DNA of 64,000 nucleotides, from positions 62,001-126,000 of the forward strand of contig NZ_CAMFKM010000006.1 in the NCBI RefSeq assembly GCF_945957355.1. The letters run 5' to 3'. Shown piece after piece: positions 1-10,100 of the stretch. Made by a program: the position numbers and the translations under genes. The stretch comes from an uncultured Reyranella sp. Its GTDB lineage: Bacteria; Pseudomonadota; Alphaproteobacteria; Reyranellales; Reyranellaceae. Numbering within the stretch: position 1 is the stretch's first letter; the number at the start of each line of letters is the position of its first letter. The notes beneath the pieces were generated by a model. The model was not told where the DNA came from. It saw only the letters and a list, made by a program, of their open reading frames with translations, and made no database searches.

Positions 1-261
1 CGGATTCTCGCCGATTGGATGGTGGGGCGCGAGGAAGGCGCCGAACTTGAGCCGCTGCATGGTCGCCCCCCCGATTTCTATGATGTCCTGATATCGAGTC
101 TTATCATGCCGCGTTCCGCTCCCTGCAGGAAGGCCCTCGACGGGCTGATTTCGGACAGCGGACAAAGGTATGTCCACTTGCGCGCGCGGAAATCGACTGA
201 CGCCACGCTGGATAACATCGGAATATCCAATTATTTCCAAGTTTTAGACCATCTCCCGTGA
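1..261 (+). CDS. 3' end of an unidentified gene (partial)
   Basis: The reading frame is open from the first base of the window to a stop at 261, so at least 86 C-terminal residues are visible and the start lies outside. I do not recognise the family. The segment is mixed hydrophilic and hydrophobic, with no signal peptide, membrane helix or obvious catalytic motif. It ends a few bases before the decayed glycosyltransferase that follows on the same strand, so it may belong to the same ruined sugar locus and may itself be broken. Frame-chance cannot be excluded in DNA this GC-rich. Confidence 0.35.
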   Translation, partial: RILADWMVGREEGAELEPLHGRPPDFYDVLISSLIMPRSAPCRKALDGLISDSGQRYVHLRARKSTDATLDNIGISNYFQVLDHLP

Positions 262-1489
262 GCCCTGACCCGCCGCAATCCTCGCCGCCCCCGCGGCTCA
301 TCCTCGACATTTTGAGGCCGCTCTATGCCGCGACGTCGCAGACGCCCAAGGGCATTCCACAGGTCGAACTCGCCTATGCCGAGCACTTCAGGGCGAACAA
401 ACTGACCGGCTGCATTTCGCGGTGCTCGATGCCTTCGGTCGATCCCGGATCGTAGGCGACCGACCAGCCGCGGCGGTCCCTTGAACAATCGCCCACCATT
501 GGGACGGCGACTCTGGCTCGACTACTGCGTATTGGCGGGTCGGCCTGCGCGCCTTCTGGATCCACTTCGTGCTGATGATGAGGCTGTGGGGCAGTCTCGA
601 GTAGTTCGTCGCGACGCCCGCGGGACGCTTCCACTACATCATTCCATCCCAGCTTCATCGAGCGTTTCTCGCTCATCGAAAGGCTGAAGAATGCCGGCGA
701 CCTGAAGCTCGTCGTCTTCGTCCATGACATCCACTCAAGCCTCCTTCCGGACTATTTCACCGAAGAAGACACCGAGCTCTATCATCGACAGATTGAGAAT
801 GTGCCGCATCTGGCCGACGCCATCATCGTGAACTCGTAGGCGACGTCGAACTCCTTCAGGCCCAGCTTCGGTGACGAGTTGGAGTCGCGTTCGCCAATTC
901 TCGCACCGCTCGGCGTAGCACTGCCGTGCCGAGCCTGCAGCAGCCGTACTTCCACAGCAACCCTACTTCGTCATGCTAGGTACGATCGAGCCGCGCAAAA
1001 ACCACAAGCTGATCTTCAAGATGTGGCTCGACCTGCATCGTGAACTGGGACCTTTAACGCCCCGCCTCCTCGTCTGCGGCGAGCGCGGCTGGAGCCTAGC
1101 GATCTGCTTGAGCGCAGGGACGCTCTGCACGGCTTCGTGGAGGAGTGCGGCCGGCTGCCGAATGCCCCCTCGTCGCCGCCTTGCTGAAGAACGCCTGCGC
1201 CTTGCTGCCTCCATCCTTCGCGGAGGTTTATGGCCTCCCGCTCGCCGAAGCTCTCACGCAGGGGGCTCTCGTCCTCTACAGCGACATCCCCGTCCTCCGG
1301 GAGGTCGGCGGCGATATCCCGGATTATCTCGATCCGACAGAAGGTCCGGCCTGGCATGCCGCGGTGATCGAGTATGCCCGGTCACGGTCGCGAAAGCGCG
1401 AAGCGCAGAACCACAGGCTCGCCTCCTGGCCCCCACCAACCTGGGAGGAGCATTTCACCGTGATCAACTCCGTGCTGCGCAAGCTTTGA
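258..1489 (+). pseudogene. Decayed GT4-family glycosyltransferase
   Basis: Remnant of a GT-B retaining glycosyltransferase, an enzyme class that transfers a sugar from a nucleotide-sugar donor in the cytoplasm. Pieces in family order are spread over different frames. The N-terminal segment (LILDILRPLYAATSQTPKGI then QVELAYAEHF) lies at about 297-400. A middle segment at about 665-838 (LKLVVFVHDIHSSLLPDYF) ends at an in-frame stop. A segment at 967-1090 carries FVMLGTIEPRKNHKL. The C-terminal donor-binding half at 1145-1489 has SFAEVYGLPLAEAL, the usual GT4 signature. At least three frameshifts or stops separate them, so no intact protein can be made. The last 345 bases still read cleanly. It lies next to the much larger - strand glycosyltransferase remnant beyond ompA. 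Confidence 0.8.
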
Positions 1490-1491
1490 GC

Positions 1492-1519
1492 AAAGAAAAA
1501 AGCGGCCCGTGAGGGCCGC
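1492..1519 (-). terminator. Rho-independent terminator of ompA
   Basis: A perfect 7-bp stem (GCGGCCC at 1502-1508 pairing with GGGCCGC at 1513-1519) with a 4-nt loop. Read on the minus strand it is followed by a run of T residues (AAAGAAAAAA at 1492-1501 on the plus strand). It lies 38 bp beyond the ompA stop codon, and also overlaps the end of the decayed + strand glycosyltransferase. Confidence 0.8.
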
Positions 1520-1556
1520 CTCTTCCTTGTCTCGGGTGTTCCGGTGAGCCGGCAGC

Positions 1557-2507
1557 TTACTGGATGACGATTTCGACGCGGCGGTTCTGCGGCTCGCGGA
1601 CGTTCGGGCCGGTCTGCACCAGCAGGCCCTGCTCGCCACGGCCCACCACCGCGATCGCGGTCGCCGGCACGCCTTCGCGCACCAGCGCGTCCTTGACGGC
1701 GTTCGCACGACGCAGCGACAGCGCCATGTTGTAGGCCGGCGCGCCCGACGTGTCGGTGTGACCGGTCGCCGTGATGCGGGCGTTACCCTTCGACTTGTAG
1801 GCGCCGGCAGCCTGCTTGATCGTGTTCAGAGCCTGAGCCGACAGGTTCGAGCGATCCCAGTCGAAGAACACCATGAACGACGGCGGCGCAACCATCGGCG
1901 GAGCCGGCGGCGGCGGCGGCGGCGGCGCGTTGAACTTGTAGGTCACGCCAGCCAGCGCCAGGATGTTGTTGTTCTGGAAGCTCACATTGCCGAACGGCGT
2001 GTTGACGCTGGGGTTGGTCGTGCCGACGTAACGGCCTTCGACCATGAACCGCAGCTGCTCGCTCACGTTGTAAGCGACGCCGATCATGCCTTGGTAGGCG
2101 AACTGCGTGCTGCCCAGCGAGGCGTTGCTGTCGACGAACGCGATACCCGCACCGGCGCCGATGTACGGCGTGATCACCGATGTCGGCATGAAGTCGTACA
2201 GCAGGTTCGCCATCACGTTGAGCTGGCCGACCTTGCCATTGATTGCTGTACCGGGAATGTTGGCCGAGGTTGGGATCTGACCGTAGCCGACCTCGAGTTC
2301 GAGGCGCGGGCCGACGAAGTCGTAACCGGCCTTGCCGCCGACGGACCAGCCTGTCCAGGTGCTGGCGTTCGAATTCGACCCGATGAACCACGCGGCACCG
2401 CCGCCTGCACCGATGTAGAAACCCTCTTGGGCATTGATCGCCTGGGCACCAGCAACATTCGGCAGCAGCAGCCCCAGACCCAGCAGAGCCAAACCAGCTT
2501 TCTTCAT
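1557..2507 (-). CDS. OmpA-family outer membrane protein with Omp25-like barrel
   Basis: A 316-residue protein that spans the outer membrane and anchors it to peptidoglycan. It has an N-terminal signal peptide (MKKAGLALLGLGLLLP then a cleavage site near AGAQA). Residues about 25-195 form an alphaproteobacterial Omp25-type beta-barrel (FYIGAGGGAAW near the start). A linker of seven consecutive prolines plus more Pro and Ala follows. The last 100 residues are the OmpA peptidoglycan-binding domain, with TGHTDTSGAPAYNMALSLRR and a C-terminal NRRVEIVIQ. The start at 2507 is preferred over the in-frame ATG at 2525 because GGGGAG sits 5 nt before it. The gene is monocistronic with its own terminator, and is intact although both flanks are pseudogenes. 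Confidence 0.9.
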   Translation of the reverse strand: MKKAGLALLGLGLLLPNVAGAQAINAQEGFYIGAGGGAAWFIGSNSNASTWTGWSVGGKAGYDFVGPRLELEVGYGQIPTSANIPGTAINGKVGQLNVMANLLYDFMPTSVITPYIGAGAGIAFVDSNASLGSTQFAYQGMIGVAYNVSEQLRFMVEGRYVGTTNPSVNTPFGNVSFQNNNILALAGVTYKFNAPPPPPPPAPPMVAPPSFMVFFDWDRSNLSAQALNTIKQAAGAYKSKGNARITATGHTDTSGAPAYNMALSLRRANAVKDALVREGVPATAIAVVGRGEQGLLVQTGPNVREPQNRRVEIVIQ

Positions 2508-2551
2508 AATTCTCCCCACGCTCAAGTTAAAATCAGCGGGCTATCCATAAA

Positions 2552-2557
2552 AGTATA
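2552..2557 (-). promoter_or_regulatory. Possible -10 element of ompA
   Basis: TATACT on the minus strand, about 45 nt upstream of the chosen ompA start. The short upstream region is locally AT-rich in GC-rich DNA. I see no convincing -35 box at 16-18 nt, so the assignment is weak. Confidence 0.25.
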
Positions 2558-2596
2558 GCACAAGCGCGACGCCCAGCTCACGGAACACTTTTGTTA

Positions 2597-4609
2597 TCAC
2601 ACAAGCATTGTATCACTGTGTCCTCCAGGCAACACCCTGAAAGTCGGATGCCGCATTTCTCCACAACGAGGCAAAACCTGCCCGAGCACAGTCCGCGACC
2701 TCTCCTCTGCCTCCACACGGCATTCCATGAAGCCGAGATCGTTCACCAAGGCGGCCAGGCTGTCCAACGTTGTTGCCGGGCAGCAATGCGGCAGATTGGG
2801 AAATGCGCCGAGGCCCTTGGGTACCAGACGACACTGCCCGGCGTAGGAGGGAAGATCCGGAACGACCACAACTTCGAGGACGTCGCCTTCATCGACAGGG
2901 CTGGCGCCGGCGCGGCCCAATCCTTCGAGATTCAGTCTCGTGCGAGGCGGATCGGCGCAGATTCTCGCAACTTCGAGCGCCCTCCTCGCGGGCTCAAGCG
3001 GATCGTCATGGATGAATCGCCCCACCGCGGCAGCATAGCCGGGGTGGAGCGTCGCGAGCGTGGCTTACGCCGCCTCCACGAGCGCGTCCCGCTCCTCTCC
3101 GAATGAAGTGCCGCCACGATGCCAGACGAAGAGGCTGGTCGCCGCCACATTCAGCCAGCCCGCCGCCGCTGCCCGGAGGCAGAAATCATTCTCCTCGCCG
3201 TAGCCACGACCGAACCGCTCCTGGTCGAAGGCCCCGACCTGGTCGAGGCAGGCGCGCCTCACAGCCATGCAAAAGCCAACGCCCGTCGGGATTTCCACAG
3301 GCGGACAGTCGGTCGCCGCACACAGTCGGTCCCATTGCGCAATGTCCAGGTCCCCCGGCAGGCGATTCTCGCAGAGCGTGGCCGGATAGCTCAGCATCTT
3401 CGCCGCATTGGAGAGAGGCGTTGCCGTCGCCGTCCGCAACGCCGCCAGCAGCCGATCGAGCCAGTCGCCAAACACCCGGACATCGGAATTCAACAGGACG
3501 ACATCGCGCCCCGGATGAAGCGCAACGCCGCGATTGACGGCCCCCACGAAGCCGACATTGCGCTCGTTCTCCATCAAGGTGATCAAGCCGGCTTCGGCCA
3601 ATGCCTGCAATTCACTGCACAGCAGCGGATCCGGCGAGGCGTCGTCCACGACCACTAACTCGAAGGCCTGCCTCGTCGCTGCACCGAGGACGCTGTCGAT
3701 CGCCTGGAGCGCCATCGCCCGGCCGCCATAGACGGGCATAACGACGTCGACGGTGGCATACGCCACGCCGCGACGCCGGTGGCCCAGCAGACGCGGGATG
3801 TCGAGGGGCGGAGGATCTGCCGGGGCAGCCGCGTCCCGCCCTTCTTCGCGGCCAAATCTCAGCCAGTGAGCAAAACGGCTCGTACCCCGCCCAGACGACA
3901 TCCGGATTGTGGCGGCAATAGTCGGCGGGCGAGAAGCCTCCCCGGGGTGACCAGCCGCGCCCCGATCCAACCGCCAGGCAGTGGAATGCCACGGCATCCG
4001 CCGACATCCCCCTCGCAGCACATGGCCGCGACCGAGCCAGCGCAGGCGTGCCGCCGGCGCGCCGATGTTGAACACGATCACAGGCAGCCCCTGCTTCAGT
4101 GCAGCCGTCAGCACGAACGACCAGGTTTCCTGCCAGATGGCCAGCAGGAGGACCGCATGAGCGGCCGATTCGCGCAGCAGACTTTCCAAGTCATCCGGCA
4201 AAAAGGAGCCGCTGACCGTTACACTCAGAGGTAGCGCTTCCGACGCCGGGCCCAGGACCGACAGCAGCAAAGGCGAGCCGGCCTGCCCTGCCGAATCGGC
4301 GAGCGCCTGCACGCCACGGAGCCCCATGCTTACATTCAAGGAGCCCAATGTGACGATGCGCAAGGGCTCTGTCGCAAGAACCCGTGGCGTTTGCTCTGGT
4401 AGCAAATCCACGTCGCTTTCCGGCTGCCATGCCGTGATCGCCTTTTCCAGCGAGCGCCCCATCCGGGCGGCGAGCTCCTCGCTCGGCACTTTCAAGGAAG
4501 GCCAGGTGGTCGTGCCGCCAGGAGAGCGGATCGAATTCCTGCATCTCGGCACCGTAATCCGCGATGCAGCGGATGCGAGATTCGGCTGGCGCCATATCGC
4601 AGAACGCAC
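2597..4609 (-). pseudogene. Decayed multi-domain glycosyltransferase, GT4 half plus GT2 domain
   Basis: Remnant of a large cytoplasmic glycosyltransferase. Reading down the minus strand, about 4470-4020 carries a GT4-like second half (LRIVTLGSLNVSMGLRGVQA and AALKQGLPVIVFNIGAPAAR). The frame then breaks between about 4010 and 3850 and resumes in a complete-looking GT2 (GT-A) domain. That domain carries VDVVMPVYGG, the DxD-like LLNSDVRVFGDWLD, and GAFDQERFGRGYGEENDFC. The frame is lost again at 3065, and homologous-looking sequence continues in another frame to about 2600 (RFIHDDPLEPARRALEVARI, then the opening of another GT domain). The 514-codon open frame at 3065-4609 is therefore only a piece of a broken gene. 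Confidence 0.7.
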
Positions 4610-5210
4610 CTGCTCTGGTAATCAGGTCGATCAGCGGAGACAGCATGAAGTAGTCATGCAGGACGACGTCATAGGGGACGCCCAGTCGCGCGCTGAGATC
4701 GTGCACCCGCGTCATCATCTCCAGCAGACGATCGATGAGGTGGTTTGCCACGAGCCGCGTCACCCGGCGCTGGCGGACAGAATCGATCAGCAAGTCGCGG
4801 CCGGACGAGAGATCGAACGTTCGATCGTCGATGACCGCGAGCGTCGGCGCTTTCAGGATCGTTCTGGCACGGATGACATTACGCCCCGTGCTCTCGATAT
4901 CCCGCTCCTGGAGATCGAGGAAATGGCTACTACCGCCGCCGCGACCCTGATGGAATTCCAGCACGGACACGGCGCCCTCTCGCCACGGCGGAAGGTCGGC
5001 CCGGGCCTCCACTTCGTTGCGTGGAGATTTTTGCGCGTGCGACTTCTCCAGATGATGGAACAGAGGATCCATTCCAGGCGGCCGCGGCAGGTTCTGCCGC
5101 CGGTAGAACGCATGTTGAATCCGGGTGCCACGCGCGACGCGTCCGCCAGCCAACAAGCCCATAGTGCAGCAAGGGAGCCCGCGCGACGCGCCGCCACTGC
5201 GCCTCGTCAT
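4500..5210 (-). pseudogene. Decayed glycosyltransferase, GT4 N-terminal half
   Basis: This open frame (running to 4191 but meaningful only to about 4520) encodes the first half of a GT-B domain: a glycine-rich motif (GRGGGSSHFLDL), then LIDSVRQRRVTRLVANHLID and GVPYDVVLHDYFMLSPLIDL. After HDHLAFLESAER the homologous sequence shifts to the neighbouring frame, where the donor-binding half resumes (see the adjacent pseudogene). The two fragments together would form one GT4 domain, so a frameshift near 4500-4530 is the simplest explanation. Confidence 0.65.
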
Positions 5211-5465
5211 CGAACTAACGGAGGTAGAACTCCCGGTCGCCCCCTAACCCCCGCGTTCGAGCACGGCTAGCCGCGGCGCCATGACATGAACCACGACAAG
5301 CCTGAGCGCCCCCCCCCGAGAACGCGCCCGACCACCATGCCCTCTACGCACAGCGTGGCGAGACCCGCGAAAACCGATTCGATGGCGACACCAGCCACGA
5401 GTCGAATCCGTCCGTTCCTCCGTGGGTACGGCTTGTTTCGCGAGGGCGTGCGGACGCGCATCGCG

Positions 5466-6625
5466 CTAGTGATCGAGGCTAGTCCGCCGCGCCGTGAGCG
5501 ACAGCGCCGGATGGAAGCAGCGATCGTCGAGGGCGGCACCCTTCCAGTTCGCGGGAAAGTGCCGTCTCTGCCTCGCATAGCGCTTCACTATATTCGATCT
5601 GCCTCGTGTCGCGGATTCGTGATGCGTCAATACCGCGTAGGGCGTGAAGACCGTCTTCCATCCGGACTGCCTCAACCGCAGACAAAGATCGACGTCGCCG
5701 AGCTCGATCGGATATCTCTTCGCGTCGAAGCCGCCGATCGCATCGAATTTGCTCTTCTTGACAGCCAAGCTGGCACCCGTAACGGTCGAGACCTCATGCG
5801 GGACCGTGAAACGGTCAAGATCCCACGGTGCTCCGACCGTGCGCCGCTGCAGTTATGAGCGGCATAGCCACCGAGGCCAAGCACCCGCCCGGCATGCTGC
5901 AGGCGCCCGGCGGCGAAAATAGACGGCGCGGCCTACATAAGACCGTGCCTTGTGGAAAATTGGACTCCAGTCAGGCTTGAGTTCAGGCGCGACGGGCACT
6001 CGTCCGGCATCGATCGAGTCCTCGTTGGCATAGAACATCGAGCAGTCGAAGCGCCCTGACGCAAACTCGACGAGCGCCGCCATCGCGTAGCCCGCAACTA
6101 CGTCGCCGGCACGACCGGATAAACGATGTCGGATACCTCAAGCCCTTCCCGCAGAAACCCGGCCATCGTGCTACTTCCAATGCGGAGGACCTGTCGATCC
6201 CCGCGATATGTCATCTCCGTATCGACGAGCGCTAGCGATCAATTCGGGTAGTTCTGCCGCTGGAGCGAGGCGAAGGTCGCGTCAAGCGCTTTGGCAGCTT
6301 CCTCGTCGATGGGGTGGACGATCACGCGAATGTGAGGTCTCTGATGAGAGCTGTCTCGCCGCGCATCCAGCCCCATCAGGTTCAGATTCCGACCGTTGAA
6401 CGCACACCATTCGTGATAGCGCTCGAGGGTGTAGCACCGAGCATGTCTTCCAGGATCGCGTTCGCCTCGCCGCAAAGACCCACAGCACTCAACCCTGCCG
6501 CGAGCAAGGCCTTGCCTGCGCTCCTTTCCTACGAGAAGTCGATGACCTCCGGGAGCGATGCGAAGTTGAAGTCGGTTGCCGCATAGCCGCCCGACAATAC
6601 GGTATGAATTCGGCGAGTTCCCTCA
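5466..6625 (-). pseudogene. Decayed GT2-family glycosyltransferase
   Basis: Several fragments in family order but different frames on the minus strand. TRRIHTVLSGGYAATDFNFA lies near 6560-6620. HIRVIVHPIDEEAAKALDAT, running into SLQRQNYPN, is the opening of a GT2 domain near 6240-6345. VLRIGSSTMAGFLREGLEV lies near 6130-6190. FDCSMFYANEDSIDAGRVPV then DWSPIFHKARSYVGRAVYFR lies near 5915-6065. FDAIGGFDAKRYPIELGDVD then LCLRLRQSGWKTVFTPYAVL lies near 5640-5750, the acceptor-side half of GT2. Stops and frameshifts separate them. It is probably the 5' part of the same giant gene as the two remnants downstream, giving an ancestral GT2-GT4-GT2(-GT4) order. Confidence 0.7.
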
Positions 6626-7124
6626 GGGCTCAATCCGACCCATTCTCCGGCGCCGAACAACGCGGCTGGCGTTGCGGCTTACACCTCTACCCGTGAGCAT
6701 CGAAGCGAATTGCGAGGCGGCTGGCCGAGTAGTGGAGCGAGGTCTGATATCGCAGGCATATGCATTGGCTAGCCGGTACATTGCCAGTCAAAGACATGCT
6801 CGAAATGCACATTAGCCGCAATTGATGATTCGCGAGAATCGCTGCTCTTTAAGGAGATGCTGCATTCAGCCATGAACCAGGGGCGACCAAACCCCTAAAT
6901 TAACGGCAGTTTCACCATTTCATCACTTCATAGCATACATATTGCGTCGCACAATTTCACTGTTTTGTTTATCATATAATTATTGTGCCCTCTCCGGAAT
7001 GGAGATAGCCGTCTGTCGACAGGTTCGACGCAGGAACAACACAATTTCGAGTTTTGTTTTGGTCAGTAGTTTAGTGTTACTTGCGTTCGGCGCTGGGGGT
7101 ATCGAGCTGGGGAGAAGGAATTTG
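6626..7124. other. Gene-free region upstream of the polyketide synthase
   Basis: About 500 bases without a credible gene. The stretch from about 6880 to 7080 is clearly more AT-rich than its surroundings, as expected for a promoter region. It contains TATAAT at 6975-6980 on the plus strand, but no good -35 box at the right distance. Translation signals begin only at 7111. No terminator or repeat is evident. Confidence 0.4.
7111..7119 (+). promoter_or_regulatory. Strong ribosome binding site ahead of a leader ORF
   Basis: GGAGAAGGA, preceded by GG, lies 5 nt before the ATG at 7125. It is the only good Shine-Dalgarno sequence near the polyketide synthase start. It serves a 19-codon ORF, not the synthase itself: the synthase ATG at 7184 and the alternative GTG at 7133 have no comparable site. 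Confidence 0.55.
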
Positions 7125-7184
7125 ATGATGTTGTGTGCAGGGTCGAAGACGACGTGTTGCTGCGTCGGCGAACGAGCCTTCTAA
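7125..7184 (+). CDS. Putative 19-residue leader peptide overlapping the PKS start
   Basis: A short ORF, MMLCAGSKTTCCCVGERAF, with two ATGs and a strong upstream ribosome binding site. Its TAA stop (7182-7184) overlaps the ATG of the synthase as TAATG, the usual geometry for translational re-initiation. The run of three cysteines (plus one earlier) is unusual and could in principle sense cysteine supply. No attenuator hairpin is obvious. Alternatively the peptide is accidental and the synthase starts at GTG 7133 in another frame. A similar arrangement precedes the dehydrogenase near 18382. Confidence 0.35.
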   Translation: MMLCAGSKTTCCCVGERAF

Positions 7185-10100
7185 TGAAGCGTCGGGACGA
7201 AGTAGCGATTGTCGGTTATGCCTGCCGTCTTCCCGGCGCGCGGGACAGTGACGGCTTTTGGAAACTCCTGCGCCACAATGTTTGCAGTGTCACCCAGATC
7301 ACGCCCGACCGCTTCCCGCCCCAGACATTCTATCACCCTTCTCCCGACCAGATCGGGCGCAGCTATTCTTTCGCCGCCGGCGTAATCGACGATGTGTGGG
7401 GCTTCGACGCCACTGCATTCGGTATGAGCCCGCGAGAGGCCGAGCAGGTCGACCCTCAGCATCGCCATCTCCTCGAAGTGACCCATGACGCGCTGGCGCA
7501 CGCGGGCATCCGCCCATCGCTTCTGGCAGGCAGTCCCGTCGGCGTCTATGTGGGCGCATCCTCGGTCGACCACGCAGCGCGCTTCTTCGCCGATCCCTCC
7601 GCCGCCGGAATGCACATGATGACGGGCAACTCGCTCAGCATCATGGCCAATCGCATTTCCTACACGTTTGACCTGAAAGGTCCGAGCCTGGCGGTCGATA
7701 CTGCCTGCTCGTCCTCTCTCGTCGCGCTCAATCTCGCGGCGGAAGCCATCCGCAGCGGCGCCATCGAGACGGCGATCGTCGGCGGGGTGAACTTGCTCCT
7801 GTCGCCGTTCTCCTACATCGGCTTTTCCCGCGCTTCCATGTTGTCACCGACCGGGCTCTGCCGACCGTTCGACGCGTCCGCGGATGGCTATGTCCGCGCC
7901 GAAGGCGCGATCGTCGTGGTGCTGCGCTCGATGTCCTCGGCCCTCAAATCCCGCAGCCACATCCATGCGGTGATCGTCGGCTCCGGCGTCAACCAGGATG
8001 GTCGCACGACCGGGATGTCCCTACCTTCCGCCGAATCACAGCGGCAGCTTCTGGAGCAGGTCTACGGAGATTTCCGTGTGGACCCTGCCGACCTAGGGTT
8101 CGTCGAGGCGCACGGCACCGGCACGCGAGTCGGCGATCCCATCGAGGCCGACGCGCTCGGCAAGGGCCTCGCGCAGAAGCGTACGCAGCCCCTGCCGATT
8201 GGCTCGGTGAAATCGAATGTGGGCCACCTCGAGCCGGTGTCAGGGCTGGCCGGTCTGCTGAAATCGATCATGGCGCTCGATCGCAGTCTCGTCCCAGCGA
8301 CCCTGCATCAGCGCGCGCCGAATCCCGACATTCCGTTCGACGAACTCAATCTCGAGGTGATCGCCCAAAACCGCCGATTGGCAGATCGACGGGGCCCGGA
8401 ACTAGTCGGCGTCAATTCCTTCGGATTTGGCGGCACCAACTCGCACGTCATCCTGCGCAGCGAGAAAGCCGTCGCACATCTGGTTCAGGTCGGCAATGCC
8501 GCAACGCCTCCACCGCTGCTGTTGACGGCCCACAATGGCGACGCCCTGACCGCCCTTGCAAGCCGCTACGTAGAGGCTTGGCCCGCTACGACACGCGAAG
8601 CCACGGCCTTGATCTCGGCCTCAGCCTATCTGCGCGATGCGCTACCGCACCGCCTCGTCGCGAGGGGCGAGACGGCGGACGAAATCCAGCATCATCTGAC
8701 TTCTTTCGTGAATGGCGAGGAGACCACCGCGGTCCTCATCGGCCAGGCGCTGGGCATTGATCAGCCTCTCACCTTCCTCTTCTCCGGCAACGGTTCGCAA
8801 TGGGCAGGCATGGGGCGCGACGCGTGGCAGAGCAATCCGGTCTTCCGCGAGGCGCTCAGGGACGTAGACGGTCATTTCGCCAAGGCCCAGAAATGGTCGA
8901 TCGTCGATACTCTGTTCGCCGATGATCTCGCGCCACGCCTGCGGCGGGCAACCTACTCGCAACCCCTGCTCCTCGCACTGCAAGTCGCCACTGTACGTGC
9001 GCTCGAAGAGCGAGGCATCGTGGCGAGCGCCACCCTGGGCCACAGCGTCGGCGAGATCGCCGCGGCTTGGTGTGCCGGCGCACTCAGCCTCGATCAGGCA
9101 ATCGACGTCGTGGTCGCCCGCAGCCGCAATCAGGAAAGCGTACGGGGCAGCGGGGGCATGGCGGCGCTGATGCTGAGCGATCGCGAGGCCCGGCGCTTTC
9201 TCAAGACAGCCGGTGCGCACAGTGTCGAGATTGCGGCCATCAACAGCTGGCGCAGCGTCACCGTCTCGGGGACCTTTGCAGACATCGATCGCGTGCTTCA
9301 GGCCGCGGCCGACATGCGGATCAGTGCGCGGCGGCTCGACCTGGACTATCCATTCCACTGCGCCTTGATCGATCCTGTTCGTAGTCCGCTGCTGCACGAG
9401 CTGCACGGGCTGCGCCCACTGCCTCCCCACAAGAAGTTCCTATCGTCCGTCACCGGCGGCGCAGTTGCTCCAGAAATGCTCGGTGCAGAACACTGGTGGC
9501 GTAACGTCCGTGAGCCCGTCCAGTTCGAGCCGGCGCTGAACAGCCTGTTGAACGACGGCATCCGCGTATTTCTCGAAATTGGTCCGAGACCCATTCTGGC
9601 CAGCTACGTGCGCGACGTGCTCCGCGAAGCCGGAGCGCGAGGCGTCGTCATCGAAACGCTGAGCGAGAGCGATGGGCAGTCGCCGCTCGATCCGATCGAG
9701 CGGGCGGCGTCGAAGGTTGCGCTGGCCGGCGGCAAGATCGAGATGCAGCGTTTCTTCGGCCCTGCTCCGGCTTCCGCGATCGTCCTGCCGCTCTATCCAT
9801 GGCAGCATACCCAATTCAAGGTGTCGACGACCGACGAAGCCAGTACCACGTTGCTGCCTCATGCCCATCCATTGCTCGGCGCCGGTCTCCGCAAGGACAG
9901 TGCCGAATGGTATTCCACGGTCGATCCCGCGCTCTACCCCTGGATTGCCGACCACAGGGTCGGCGATGTCCCGGTGCTTCCGGCGACGGCCTATGTCGAG
10001 ATCATGCTGGATGCAGCGCGTGAAACCCATCCGGAAGGAGCCCTGGAGCTCCGCGACCTGGATATCCTTCGGCCGCTCGTCTTCGAGGGCAAGATCACGT

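Noticed and set aside
2591..3106. A 171-codon + strand frame in the decayed glycosyltransferase region
   Set aside because: It is antisense to glycosyltransferase remnants and shows no domain or start signal.
7133..7183. GTG start of the PKS
   Set aside because: Possible, but the ATG at 7184 follows the TAATG overlap and sits closer to the KS start; no ribosome binding site fits the GTG. Kept only as an alternative.
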